This document shows, piece after piece, positions 16,039 through 24,404 of a stretch of DNA of 44,597 bases. Below the pieces are notes generated by a model, which saw only the letters and a list, made by a program, of their open reading frames with translations, searched no databases and was not told the origin of the DNA. Made by a program: the position numbers and the translations under genes. Within the stretch, counting starts at the first letter, position 1. Each line of letters starts with the position of its first letter. Source of the stretch: Aphodousia faecalis (GTDB taxonomy: Bacteria > Pseudomonadota > Gammaproteobacteria > Burkholderiales > Burkholderiaceae_F); the NCBI GenBank assembly GCA_018712705.1, contig DVGM01000061.1:1-44597 (forward strand), read 5' to 3'.

Positions 16039-17456
16039 GATTGATTGCGCGTCCTTTAGGCGTATTTTTAAAAGCGCTCGGTCTAGCGAGCGCTTTGCTC
16101 TGTCTGAGCGTTTCCCCGCTAAGTCAATACTGCGGGGTGGGAGAGGTGTATGCTCAAACGACTCAGAAAAAAACTAACGCCAAGAAAACGACGCGCTCTT
16201 CCGCTAAAACCACTACAAAACGTACAGTTGCTCAAAAAAACAACTCAAAAACAGCCACTAAAAAAACGGCTGCCAAAAGTACAGACGAAGTCAGTGAAAA
16301 ACGCCGCAATGAACTGCAAAGTCAACAGAAGTCTTTGCAAGAGCAACTCGGTTCCTTAAAGAAACAGTTGTCCCAAGCTGAAGCCAGTCAAAATGAGGCA
16401 AGTGATGCTTTAGCGGCCAGTGAAGAAGCCATTTCAAAAGCCAATCGCCGTCTTCGTGAATTAAGCACTGAACGTACACGAGTTGAAAAACGGCTAAAAG
16501 AATTGCGAGAACAAGAGCTATCTGTGAGCGGACAATTGACTAGCGCAGAAAAGCAAAGTCGAGCGATTGCCCGTGCCCAATTTCTGAATTCCCGGCGTCA
16601 GTCTTGGCAAACATTAATTGCCGGAAATAATCCCCATGAAGTAGCCCGAGACGCCGCTTCCCTTCAGTATTTTGCTCGTGCTCAGCAACAGGCCGTCAAT
16701 CAACTGTCCAAACAACAGGCCGGTATTCACTCAGTCTCCGAGGAAACGCAAAGCAAACGCAAAGAGCTCGCGAACATTGAAGCCAATGAAAAAAAAGGCC
16801 GTGAGCAACTGATGCGAGAACAACAAACTCGTAAACAGACTTTGGAGAAACTGAAAAAACAAATTTCCGAGCAACGAGCCTCCATTGATAAGTTGGAGCG
16901 AGATCAGCAACGATTAGGACAATTGGTTGCCAATATTGACAAAGTGCTGGCCCAACGCAAAGCAGAAGCAGAACGCAGGGCTCAGCAGGCTCGCAAGAAA
17001 CAACCGGCCAGCGGAAAAGTATCCGTTGGAGGAAAGACTCCTTCCGGCGTATTTGCTAAACAAAAAGGCAAATTGTTAATGCCGGCGTTGGGTAAAATCA
17101 CAGGACGCTATGGACAAGCTCGAGCGAATGTTTCCGGTAAGAGCACAACGTGGAGAGGTTTAATGATTCAAGCTCGCCAAGGCAGTGACGTTTTGGCTTG
17201 TGCGAATGGTCAGGTTGTGTTCTCTGATTGGCTTCGTGGTTTCGGCAATTTGATTATTGTTGACCACGGTGACGGTTATCTCTCCATTTACGCAAATAAC
17301 GAATCCCTTTACAAGAGTGTTGGCGATAAGGTCACGCGCGGCGAAACGATTGCCTCTGTCGGCAACACTGGCGGAGAAGAGCGCCCAGGCCTATATTTTG
17401 AACTTCGCAGAAACGGACAACCCTTCAATCCCCTGCCGTGGATTGGTAAAGATTAA
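16035..17456 (+). CDS. envC: EnvC-like murein hydrolase activator (degenerate LytM domain)
   Basis: This 473-residue exported protein has a signal peptide (about residues 1-41, ending near V-Y-A-Q-T), a Lys/Thr/Ala-rich basic stretch, a long coiled coil (about 90-320) and a C-terminal M23/LytM domain (about 345-470). The zinc ligands of active M23 peptidases are lost: the H-x-G-x-D site reads W-R-G-L-M, and the usual H-x-H motif appears as L-Y-F-E. E. coli EnvC has the same kind of degenerate domain and activates amidases instead of cutting peptidoglycan. The GTG start overlaps the gpmA stop. FtsEX, which recruits EnvC, is encoded about 6 kb upstream, and ctpA follows by nine bases. EnvC function is inferred from architecture. 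Confidence 0.87.
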   Translation: MRLIARPLGVFLKALGLASALLCLSVSPLSQYCGVGEVYAQTTQKKTNAKKTTRSSAKTTTKRTVAQKNNSKTATKKTAAKSTDEVSEKRRNELQSQQKSLQEQLGSLKKQLSQAEASQNEASDALAASEEAISKANRRLRELSTERTRVEKRLKELREQELSVSGQLTSAEKQSRAIARAQFLNSRRQSWQTLIAGNNPHEVARDAASLQYFARAQQQAVNQLSKQQAGIHSVSEETQSKRKELANIEANEKKGREQLMREQQTRKQTLEKLKKQISEQRASIDKLERDQQRLGQLVANIDKVLAQRKAEAERRAQQARKKQPASGKVSVGGKTPSGVFAKQKGKLLMPALGKITGRYGQARANVSGKSTTWRGLMIQARQGSDVLACANGQVVFSDWLRGFGNLIIVDHGDGYLSIYANNESLYKSVGDKVTRGETIASVGNTGGEERPGLYFELRRNGQPFNPLPWIGKD

Positions 17457-17465
17457 AAGAAAAAC

Positions 17466-18941
17466 ATGACAATATTTTCATCTCCCTTACGTAAAAAAGT
17501 AATTGCAGCTTCTTTGGCGCTTTGTTTTACTCCTGCTCTTTTGGCAGCTGAAACAACCGCCCAAAACGCTAAAGCTCCTTTACCTTTACAGGAAATTCGT
17601 CAATTTACCGATGTCTATGCGGCTGTAAAAGCTTTTTATGTCGATGAAAAGCAGACCGGTGACCGCCAGTTATTGGAAAATGCATTGGCTGGTATGCTCT
17701 CAGGGCTTGATCCTCACTCTGCTTATTTGGACAAAGAAGCCTTTGAGGAAATGAAAGAAGGAACCGAAGGTGAATTCGGCGGACTTGGCCTTGAAGTCAC
17801 GATGGATGCCTCTGGCGTCTTGGTCATCGCTCCTATCGATGACACACCTGCCGCCCGAGCAGGTATTCGAGCTGGCGACATTATTGTCAAAATTGATGAG
17901 CAGGCGACCCGAGCGATGACGCTTTCTGAAAACGTCAAACTCATGCGAGGCAAACCCAAAACAAAAATCAAACTCGTCATTGCTCGAAAAGGAGTGGATA
18001 AGCCACTGAACTTCACCATCACACGTGACATTATTAAAGTCCAATCGGTGAAAATGAAGGAATTAAAGGATGGCATCGCCTACATCCGTATCTCACAATT
18101 CCAAGAACATACGGCCGACGACCTCGCTAAATACCTTATTGATCTGAATAAAAAGAATCATCTTAAGGGGTTGGTTTTAGACTTAAGAAATGACCCCGGT
18201 GGCTTACTTAACGCCGCCGTCGGTGTTGTATCAACTTTTATTGATAAAGACAAAGTTGTCGTTAGCACGAAAGGGCGTACAGCCGAAGCAAACCGAAGCT
18301 TCCTCACCAGACCGTCAGACTACCTTAATTTCGATCAAAGCCCCTCCAGTGACTGGGTTGCAAAAGTTCCCAAGGAAGCCAAGACCGTACCCATGGTGGT
18401 CCTGATTAACGCGGCCAGCGCCAGTGCCAGCGAAATCGTCTCGGGCGCCTTGCAAGATCATAAGCGTGCCAAAATTATTGGCCAACAGTCTTTCGGCAAG
18501 GGTAGCGTTCAAACTGTTTTACCTTTAAGACCCTTGGATGGAGGCGAAGCCACAACGGGCATCAAACTGACAACATCGCGTTACTACACCCCTAACGGTC
18601 GGTCAATTCAAGCTAAGGGTATTACTCCCGATATTGAAATCGCTGATACCGCCGAAGGCAATTACGCGACTTTCAATATTCGAGAAGCTGATCTTGCACA
18701 TCACCTAAAGAGTGAAGAAGAGAAAAAAGCTTTCCAGAAAAAACAGAAAGAAGAAAGTGAAAAACAACTCGATGACGCCAAGCAACCGGAATTACGCTAT
18801 TTCTTTGGTGATGATAAGGACTTCCAATTGCAGCAGGCTGTCAAGATTCTCAAAGGAGAAAAATACATTACCGGTTTTGAGAAAAAGCCAGAGGTAACGA
18901 AAGAAAATCCAAAAAAAAAGGAGGGACAAACTAAAAAGTAA
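17466..18941 (+). CDS. ctpA: C-terminal processing peptidase, S41 family (CtpA)
   Basis: This is a periplasmic serine protease that trims proteins from their C termini and in related bacteria controls peptidoglycan hydrolases. A signal peptide occupies residues 1-27 (cleavage near L-L-A-A-E). An N-terminal helical region with G-L-D-P-H-S-A-Y-L and a PDZ domain (about 95-180: G-G-L-G-L-E-V, P-A-A-R-A-G-I-R-A-G-D-I-I) precede the S41 core. The core has D-L-R-N-D-P-G-G-L-L, the nucleophile motif S-A-S-A-S-E and the catalytic Lys in S-F-G-K-G-S-V-Q. The C terminus is Lys/Glu-rich. Length (491) is typical. It lies nine bases after the EnvC-like gene, the usual partner in betaproteobacteria. Confidence 0.95.
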   Translation: MTIFSSPLRKKVIAASLALCFTPALLAAETTAQNAKAPLPLQEIRQFTDVYAAVKAFYVDEKQTGDRQLLENALAGMLSGLDPHSAYLDKEAFEEMKEGTEGEFGGLGLEVTMDASGVLVIAPIDDTPAARAGIRAGDIIVKIDEQATRAMTLSENVKLMRGKPKTKIKLVIARKGVDKPLNFTITRDIIKVQSVKMKELKDGIAYIRISQFQEHTADDLAKYLIDLNKKNHLKGLVLDLRNDPGGLLNAAVGVVSTFIDKDKVVVSTKGRTAEANRSFLTRPSDYLNFDQSPSSDWVAKVPKEAKTVPMVVLINAASASASEIVSGALQDHKRAKIIGQQSFGKGSVQTVLPLRPLDGGEATTGIKLTTSRYYTPNGRSIQAKGITPDIEIADTAEGNYATFNIREADLAHHLKSEEEKKAFQKKQKEESEKQLDDAKQPELRYFFGDDKDFQLQQAVKILKGEKYITGFEKKPEVTKENPKKKEGQTKK

Positions 18942-18969
18942 CCGGCAATAAAAGAGGAAAAAGAACATC

Positions 18970-20097
18970 ATGCAACAAGTACTCATTCATGTCATTCCTA
19001 TTTTTTTCGCCTTATATATGTACGTGAGCTTGTTTCACAAGACTCGCCTGCATTGGGCAATTCGCGGAGTTTTGCTCTTTTTATTTCTTATTTCCTGCCA
19101 ATATCCCGCGTTTTGTCGTTCTTTTTTTGTCGGCTATGATGACCGAGTTCCCCATTTAGGGATCGTTTTGTATTGTTGGTTATTTTCGACCCAGTTACTA
19201 CTCGTTTTGGCGACTTTTGCCAAAGACTTTGTGGGACTCATTTACCGTTTAGTCCGCAAAACTAAACTTCCCCACCCAACAACAACGGCGGTGAGTTTAC
19301 TGAGCATAGCCATGTTAATCGCCGCATTTGGCAGTTACAGCGCCCTGTCTCAACCGCCGATTTACCGTTTAGACGTTCCGATTAAAAATCTGCCTGATTC
19401 GCTGGACGGTTTTACGATTGCTCAATTATCCGACATTCACGCCAGTCCCCTGCTTGACCGAAGCCGGCTGGTTAAGGTTGTTGAAAGAACAAATGCTTTG
19501 AAACCGGATATGGTTGCTGTCACCGGTGACATTGTTGACGGTAAAACAGAAGCAAGACTGCAAGACGTTTCACCGCTTAAAGAACTTCACGCCCCATATG
19601 GTGTTTTCGCAGTTGAAGGCAACCATGAACACTATGTGGATTATGACGCCTGGATGGCCACTTATCCCACATTAAATATGACTGTACTGCATAACAGTCA
19701 CCGAATTCTTGACGTTAATGGAGACAAACTTGCCATTGTCGGTATTACCGACCCCATGGCCGCCCGCTATCACCGTGAGTATCCGGATATTAAAAAAGCC
19801 ATGAGTGGGATACCCGAAGGAACCGTCTCCATTTTATTGTCTCATCAAGTTAAATACAGTCGGGATTACGCCAAATACCCGATTGCACTGCAATTGTCCG
19901 GTCATACGCATGGCGGACAAATTTTCGGCATGCACTGGCTTGCTCAAATTATTAATAAAGGTTTTGTAAAAGATAAATATCAGATCGGCGATATGCTCCT
20001 TTATGTCAACCGCGGAACTGGACTTTGGTATGGCTTCCCCATCCGTTTAGGCATCCCCAGTGAAATTACGCTTGTGACATTAAAAAAGAAAAATTGA
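18970..20097 (+). CDS. Membrane metallophosphoesterase (YaeI/YkuE-like)
   Basis: This 375-residue protein combines several N-terminal hydrophobic helices (segments around residues 2-20, 28-46, 55-80 and 108-122) with a calcineurin-like metallophosphoesterase domain. All metal-binding motifs are present: Q-L-S-D-I-H, V-T-G-D-I-V-D-G, E-G-N-H-E-H, L-L-S-H-Q and S-G-H-T-H-G-G-Q. The architecture resembles YaeI/YkuE-type phosphodiesterases, some of which act on lipid headgroups; the substrate here is unknown. A Shine-Dalgarno-like AGAGGAAAAAG precedes the ATG 29 bases after ctpA, so it may extend that operon. The T-H-G-G-Q-I-F-G block near the end is strongly conserved in the family. Confidence 0.88.
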   Translation: MQQVLIHVIPIFFALYMYVSLFHKTRLHWAIRGVLLFLFLISCQYPAFCRSFFVGYDDRVPHLGIVLYCWLFSTQLLLVLATFAKDFVGLIYRLVRKTKLPHPTTTAVSLLSIAMLIAAFGSYSALSQPPIYRLDVPIKNLPDSLDGFTIAQLSDIHASPLLDRSRLVKVVERTNALKPDMVAVTGDIVDGKTEARLQDVSPLKELHAPYGVFAVEGNHEHYVDYDAWMATYPTLNMTVLHNSHRILDVNGDKLAIVGITDPMAARYHREYPDIKKAMSGIPEGTVSILLSHQVKYSRDYAKYPIALQLSGHTHGGQIFGMHWLAQIINKGFVKDKYQIGDMLLYVNRGTGLWYGFPIRLGIPSEITLVTLKKKN

Positions 20098-20170
20098 TTT
20101 ATGAAACGTTTCTCTGCCTCAAAAGTGATTAATATAAGTACAGAGGTATCCGTTTTTTAAGGATCAATGT

Positions 20171-21094
20171 ATGCTTAATAAAAACAGTTTTCGTTATTCC
20201 GCCGCCATTGAGGCATTAATCGAAAAGCACGCCAATGAAGGCAGTGACAGTATGTGGAGTGTCTGGCGTGAACGTCAGGTCAATCGTAATGCCTATGGTG
20301 GAAACTATTCTTTTGTATTGGGCCGCACTGCTGATAAAGACGAGCCATTTTACCTCAACTTTGAATCTGCTTTTGAAGGATTTGCTGCCCACGCCCCTTA
20401 CACCTTAGTGACAGGGATGACTGGCAGTGGTAAAAGCTCTTTCCTGCGAAACTTGATTTTAGACATTGCCATTACCAACACTCCTGACTTGGCCGCCATT
20501 AAAGTGTTCGATCCCAATGGTGGTTGGGCTTTTGAAAGCCTGAAAGGTCTGCACCGCATGCGTGTGGAAACCAACATTGAAACGGCGAAAAGCTATCTAG
20601 ATGGCATTACAAAATCCATTGAGGCCCACGAACGGCTTTTCGAGACCTTGGGAGTCAAAACTCTGGAAGAGTGCAATAAAGTATTGGGACTCAAAAAGCG
20701 TCTTTTACGCACTTTTGTCATCATTGATGAAGTGGCTGTCTGGATGATTGATGATGACTTCAAAGAAAAACTTCTGAGTGCCTTGAACGCGATTTCCAAT
20801 AAAGGTTGGAGCACGGGTTATCACCTCATTTTGGCGACCCAGTGGCCGGATCCTCGTGTCTTGCCTAAAGAAGTTCGGGATCATTTCGGCAATCGTATTT
20901 CCCTGAAATTGCCGACGGCTGAAATGTCCGAGTACGCATTAGGCATTAAAGGGGCGGAATCGTTAACGGATTTAGGTCATATGCTGGCTGTTTTGGCTGG
21001 TGAACCATCTCCGATCTACTGCTGGGTTCCTTGGCTGTCTGATGAAGACGCCGAACGAATGGTGACCGCAATCCGGGTTGCCGAAGACCGCTAA
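20171..21094 (+). CDS. Stand-alone FtsK/SpoIIIE-type motor ATPase
   Basis: This soluble 307-residue protein aligns with the FtsK beta motor domain. It has Walker A G-M-T-G-S-G-K-S-S near residue 88, V-F-D-P-N-G where FtsK has I-D-P-K, Walker B F-V-I-I-D-E-V-A and the post-Walker segment G-Y-H-L-I-L-A-T-Q-W-P-D. The C-terminal G-A-E-S-L-T-D-L-G-H-M-L-A parallels the FtsK G-A-E-x-L-L-x-x-G-D-M-L block. There is no membrane domain, no linker and no C-terminal gamma winged helix. FtsK/TcpA-like ATPases of this size often occur on conjugative or integrative elements, but no relaxase, integrase or secretion gene is nearby. It has a 73-base leader of its own and a strong terminator, so it is probably a single-gene unit. 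Substrate and role are unknown. Confidence 0.75.
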   Translation: MLNKNSFRYSAAIEALIEKHANEGSDSMWSVWRERQVNRNAYGGNYSFVLGRTADKDEPFYLNFESAFEGFAAHAPYTLVTGMTGSGKSSFLRNLILDIAITNTPDLAAIKVFDPNGGWAFESLKGLHRMRVETNIETAKSYLDGITKSIEAHERLFETLGVKTLEECNKVLGLKKRLLRTFVIIDEVAVWMIDDDFKEKLLSALNAISNKGWSTGYHLILATQWPDPRVLPKEVRDHFGNRISLKLPTAEMSEYALGIKGAESLTDLGHMLAVLAGEPSPIYCWVPWLSDEDAERMVTAIRVAEDR

Positions 21095-21101
21095 CTTTAA
21101 C

Positions 21102-21124
21102 AGAGCGCCAACAGGCGCTCTTTT
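21102..21124 (+). terminator. Rho-independent terminator of the FtsK-like gene
   Basis: A perfect 8-bp stem AGAGCGCC / GGCGCTCT with loop AACA runs straight into TTT, eight bases after the stop codon. It ends six bases before the ATG of the HAD gene, so that gene either relies on read-through or has a promoter inside the ATPase gene. Confidence 0.9.
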
Positions 21125-21129
21125 CGACG

Positions 21130-21885
21130 ATGAGCATATTCAAGTTTTGTCCCTCCGGTGGAAAGATCACAAAGCCGAAACTTTGGCTTCTGGACATGGA
21201 CGACACCCTCTACTCAGCCTCTGCCGGTATGTTTCATGACATCCATGTTCTGATGGATGCCTACATTGTTGAAAGACTCGGACTAACATCGGAACAAGCC
21301 AACGAGTTGCGAAAGTATTATTGGCGAAAATACGGAGTAACCTACTACGGCCTTTGGCTGCATCATGGAATTGATCCCCACGATTTTTTGACTGCAACAC
21401 ATAAAGTTGATACCTCAAGCATTCACACTCAAGGCAGAATGCGCGAAGCCATTATGTCTTTAAAGGGGCAACGAATCCTCTTTACCAACGCCCCTAACTC
21501 TTTTGTTGATCAAGTGTTAGAACGGCTTAATTTAAGTAGTTGTTTCGTCGATCAATACCGAGCCGAAGACATGAAAGTCTTTGGACACTGGCGTCCCAAA
21601 CCCTCTGCGAAAATGCTCAAAAATATATTGGCTTGCCACCATGTAAAACCTCATGAGTGCTGCCTAGTAGACGATAATCTGAACAATCTTAAAGTCGCGA
21701 AAACCGTAGGAATTCAAACGGTTCTTTGCAAAGGTTGGCATCATCATGGACTCGAAGTCATTCGACCTATTCCTTATGTTGATGCCTTTATCTCTCATAT
21801 TCGTGATATCAAAAAAATCTTGGTTTCACCAACACCTAAAAAGCAAAAACATAGGCGACCAATTTTTTTGAATCCCTATAATTAG
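21130..21885 (+). CDS. HAD-family pyrimidine 5'-nucleotidase
   Basis: This 251-residue HAD hydrolase fits the SDT1/pyrimidine 5'-nucleotidase group. Motif I is L-L-D-M-D-D-T-L-Y-S with both catalytic aspartates. Motif II lies in R-I-L-F-T-N-A-P. The motif III lysine is in H-W-R-P-K-P-S, and motif IV is C-L-V-D-D-N-L-N-N-L. The cap is short and helical (M-F-H-D-I-H-V-L-M-D-A-Y-I). Family members dephosphorylate UMP, CMP or modified pyrimidine nucleotides; the substrate here is inferred. The C terminus is Lys/Arg/Pro-rich. It follows the FtsK-like gene's terminator by six bases and precedes sppA by 26. Confidence 0.85.
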   Translation: MSIFKFCPSGGKITKPKLWLLDMDDTLYSASAGMFHDIHVLMDAYIVERLGLTSEQANELRKYYWRKYGVTYYGLWLHHGIDPHDFLTATHKVDTSSIHTQGRMREAIMSLKGQRILFTNAPNSFVDQVLERLNLSSCFVDQYRAEDMKVFGHWRPKPSAKMLKNILACHHVKPHECCLVDDNLNNLKVAKTVGIQTVLCKGWHHHGLEVIRPIPYVDAFISHIRDIKKILVSPTPKKQKHRRPIFLNPYN

Positions 21886-21911
21886 CCATCACTCTATTAT
21901 TCGAGGTTATT

Positions 21912-23717
21912 TTGTTTATCTTTCGCTGGATTGGCAAAGCTTTTCACTTCGTTGCTACTTGCCTAAAATATTTCAACAAAACCCTGCTCTATGTTTTGGA
22001 GCTGATTGTCATTGTTGTTCTTGTCGCAGGACTTTTTTCCTTTTTCCACACCCCCCAAATTCAACCTAATTCAATCTTACTGTTGGATTTGCAAGGAACA
22101 GTGAAAGAGTCGCCAACCAATGAAGCTGCGTTGCCGCTAGCACTGGCTCCGGCCAATTCCTCCGTGTCTCTGCACGAATTATTGGCCACGATTGATAAAG
22201 CGGCAAAAGATCCTTTAGTTTCCGGTGTGTTATTAAAGCTTGATGGTCTAGATAAAGTGGGATTAGCCTCCACTATTGAAATTGGTAAAGCTTTGGATCG
22301 CTACAAGGTAAGCGGTAAACCAATCTGGGCTTGGGGCACCAACTTCTCACAAACACAATACGCTATTGCTGCCCACGCCAATGAAATCTATATGCACCCG
22401 ATGGGAGAAGTTTTTGTAAAAGGCCTCGCCTCCAATCGTCTGTACTATGGTGATCTTTTAAAAGCGCTGGGAGTGAATGTTCACGTATTCAAGGCTGGCG
22501 CTTACAAGAGTTTCCCTGAAAGTTTCATTGCCAACAAACCTTCCAAAGAATGGATCGAAAGCGAGCGCTTTTGGCTTGATGATGCCTGGAAAACGCTTGC
22601 AAGAGAGATTGAAAATTCTCGGGGTCTGATGCCCGGTTCAATAACACAGTACATTGAAACACTACCGACAAGACTGCAAAATGCTAACGGTGATTTAGCG
22701 ACGACGGCATTAAATGCCAATCTCATCGACGGCACGCAGACCTTCGATCAAATGATCAAAACCATCGAAAATAAACTGGGACCAAAGCAAAAAGGGGAAG
22801 CTAATCTTGTCAGTTACGCCGATTATGCCGCTCGGCTCAACACCCAAAGCGGTGAAATTGCCGTTGTCATTGCCGAGGGAGAAATTCAGGAAGGCGAATC
22901 ACAAGCCGGCGTCATGGGGGCGGAGTCACTGGTTAAACTTATTGATCGGGCCAGAGAGAATAAAAACATTAAGGCACTTGTCTTGCGAGTCAATTCTCCG
23001 GGAGGTTCCGCTGTAGCCAGTGAACTGATTCGACACGCTCTGGAAAGAACCAAAGCTGTTAAACCTGTTGTCGTAAGCATGGGGGATATGGCCGCATCGG
23101 GTGGCTATTGGATCAGCATGGGAGGCTCTCGTGTGTTGGCCTCTGAGGCCACGGTAACCGGATCAATCGGTGTTTTTGGGCTGGCACCTACTTTTGAGCG
23201 CACTTTGCAACTGGCAAAAATCGGCCAAGCAGCGGTGACAACCACATGGCTAGCTAATGCTGAACGGCTAAGTCAACCGATGGATCCTCGTATGGAAAGT
23301 ATTTTGACTCAGTCGGTGGCAAGAACTTATTCCAATTTCATCAACGTTGTTGCTCAATCAAGAAAATTGTCCACTCAATACGTGCAATCGGTTGCACAAG
23401 GACGAGTGTGGACCGGAACGCAGGCTCAATCTCGTCAATTAGTGGATCAAATCGGAAACTTCGGGGATGCTCTTTCCTTAGCGCGCTCATTAGCGAAAAT
23501 GGATACTAATGCTGGCGCCGTTTATTTAATTGACTCCAAGCCCGATTTTGGATCAATGATTCGTGAAAATTTTGGAGATTGGTTCAATCCTTTGGGATTG
23601 GTTGGTGTACCTGAATCCGTTCAAAAGGAACTGAAGCAAGGACACTCTTTGCTACAAAAAGCTGAAGGACGCTCCCAGCTAATTTTCGTGCATAGTTTGC
23701 TACAGCCCCTTCAGTAA
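21912..23717 (+). CDS. sppA: Signal peptide peptidase SppA, 67K type
   Basis: SppA is an S49 serine protease bound to the inner membrane that degrades released signal peptides and misfolded membrane segments. The 601-residue length is that of the long, two-domain 67K form. An N-terminal membrane helix (about residues 26-47) is followed by domain 1 with the general-base lysine in K-A-G-A-Y-K-S (Lys199 by codon count). Domain 2 carries the nucleophile in M-A-A-S-G-G-Y-W (Ser396 by codon count) and the typical V-N-S-P-G-G-S and V-T-G-S-I-G-V-F blocks. The start is TTG preceded by CGAGGT; no ATG lies upstream of the membrane helix. A strong hairpin follows the stop. Confidence 0.95.
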   Translation: MFIFRWIGKAFHFVATCLKYFNKTLLYVLELIVIVVLVAGLFSFFHTPQIQPNSILLLDLQGTVKESPTNEAALPLALAPANSSVSLHELLATIDKAAKDPLVSGVLLKLDGLDKVGLASTIEIGKALDRYKVSGKPIWAWGTNFSQTQYAIAAHANEIYMHPMGEVFVKGLASNRLYYGDLLKALGVNVHVFKAGAYKSFPESFIANKPSKEWIESERFWLDDAWKTLAREIENSRGLMPGSITQYIETLPTRLQNANGDLATTALNANLIDGTQTFDQMIKTIENKLGPKQKGEANLVSYADYAARLNTQSGEIAVVIAEGEIQEGESQAGVMGAESLVKLIDRARENKNIKALVLRVNSPGGSAVASELIRHALERTKAVKPVVVSMGDMAASGGYWISMGGSRVLASEATVTGSIGVFGLAPTFERTLQLAKIGQAAVTTTWLANAERLSQPMDPRMESILTQSVARTYSNFINVVAQSRKLSTQYVQSVAQGRVWTGTQAQSRQLVDQIGNFGDALSLARSLAKMDTNAGAVYLIDSKPDFGSMIRENFGDWFNPLGLVGVPESVQKELKQGHSLLQKAEGRSQLIFVHSLLQPLQ

Positions 23718-23724
23718 TAGAAAA

Positions 23725-23751
23725 CGCGGGCGCAAAACGCCCGCGATTTTT
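23725..23751. terminator. Bidirectional terminator between sppA and dksA
   Basis: A perfect 8-bp stem CGCGGGCG / CGCCCGCG (23725-23732 with 23738-23745) has a 5-base loop. ATTTTT follows on the plus strand and GTTTTC on the minus strand. It should stop sppA and the convergent dksA transcripts. Confidence 0.9.
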
Positions 23752-23790
23752 AATAGCTAAAGACTTAGACGATAAAGTCGACTTAAAATA

Positions 23791-24213
23791 TCAATCGCCG
23801 TACATTTTTTGGCGAATTTCTCGACGCATTTGAGCTTCCAAGGAAAGCGTCGCCGTCGGACGAGCCAACAAACGGGCTACACCGATCGGTTCACCGGTTT
23901 CTTCACACCAACCGTATTCACCATTATCAATTCGCTGAATAGCTGCTTGGACTTTCTTTAAGAGCTTGCGTTCACGATCTCGTGTACGTAATTCCAAAGC
24001 ATGCTCTTCTTCAATTGTTGCTCGATCTGCGGGATCGGGCACGACTGTCGTTTCCCGTAAATGTTCAGTCGTCTGACCGGCATTGCTGCGCAATTCTTTT
24101 TCCATTTCCTCCAAACGATGACGGAAGAACGCCAATTGACGATCATTCATGTAATCATCTTCGGACATCGCGAGCAATTCTTGCTCTGTCAACAACTTCT
24201 TTTTCGTGGCCAT
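23791..24213 (-). CDS. dksA: RNA polymerase-binding transcription factor DksA, single-cysteine type
   Basis: DksA binds in the RNA polymerase secondary channel and with ppGpp adjusts rRNA and biosynthetic promoters. The 140-residue protein has the coiled-coil (about 25-105) with the tip region D-P-A-D-R-A-T, followed by the zinc-finger globule. Only the first of the four classical cysteines is kept: W-C-E-E-T-G-E-P-I replaces C-x-x-C, and A-T-L-S-L-E-A-Q replaces the second pair. Cysteine-poor DksA proteins are known in alpha- and betaproteobacteria and work without zinc. Downstream of it, toward lower coordinates, is the shared terminator. It is followed upstream by a COG0523 GTPase, a pairing linked to zinc homeostasis in other bacteria. 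Confidence 0.94.
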   Translation of the reverse strand: MATKKKLLTEQELLAMSEDDYMNDRQLAFFRHRLEEMEKELRSNAGQTTEHLRETTVVPDPADRATIEEEHALELRTRDRERKLLKKVQAAIQRIDNGEYGWCEETGEPIGVARLLARPTATLSLEAQMRREIRQKMYGD

Positions 24214-24279
24214 ATATCTTCAATCGCAGTACTGAACCTTCACCCAGCACCGTCTTTGTTACATCAAAAAACTCTTCGG

Positions 24280-24285
24280 AGTATA
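24280..24285 (-). promoter_or_regulatory. Candidate -10 element of the dksA promoter
   Basis: On the minus strand TATACT lies about 67 bases before the dksA start, in a 190-base gap that also holds the terminator of the upstream cobW-like gene. The corresponding -35 (AGTTTT or nearby) is weak, so this is a tentative placement. Confidence 0.3.
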
Positions 24286-24341
24286 AACGAAATTATGACC
24301 CAAAACTTGTTGTTAAAACTCAAAAGTCTGGGCAATAAAAC

Positions 24342-24360
24342 GCCCTCCAAGAAGGAGGGC
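24342..24360 (-). terminator. Terminator after the COG0523 GTPase gene
   Basis: On the minus strand a perfect 7-bp stem GCCCTCC / GGAGGGC with a 5-base loop is followed by GTTTTATT, about 45 bases past the stop of the GTPase gene. It isolates dksA transcription from the upstream operon. Confidence 0.85.
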
Positions 24361-24404
24361 AAATTGTGTCTTAATTCTGATAATTTGTCAAATTTTTCAT
24401 AAAC

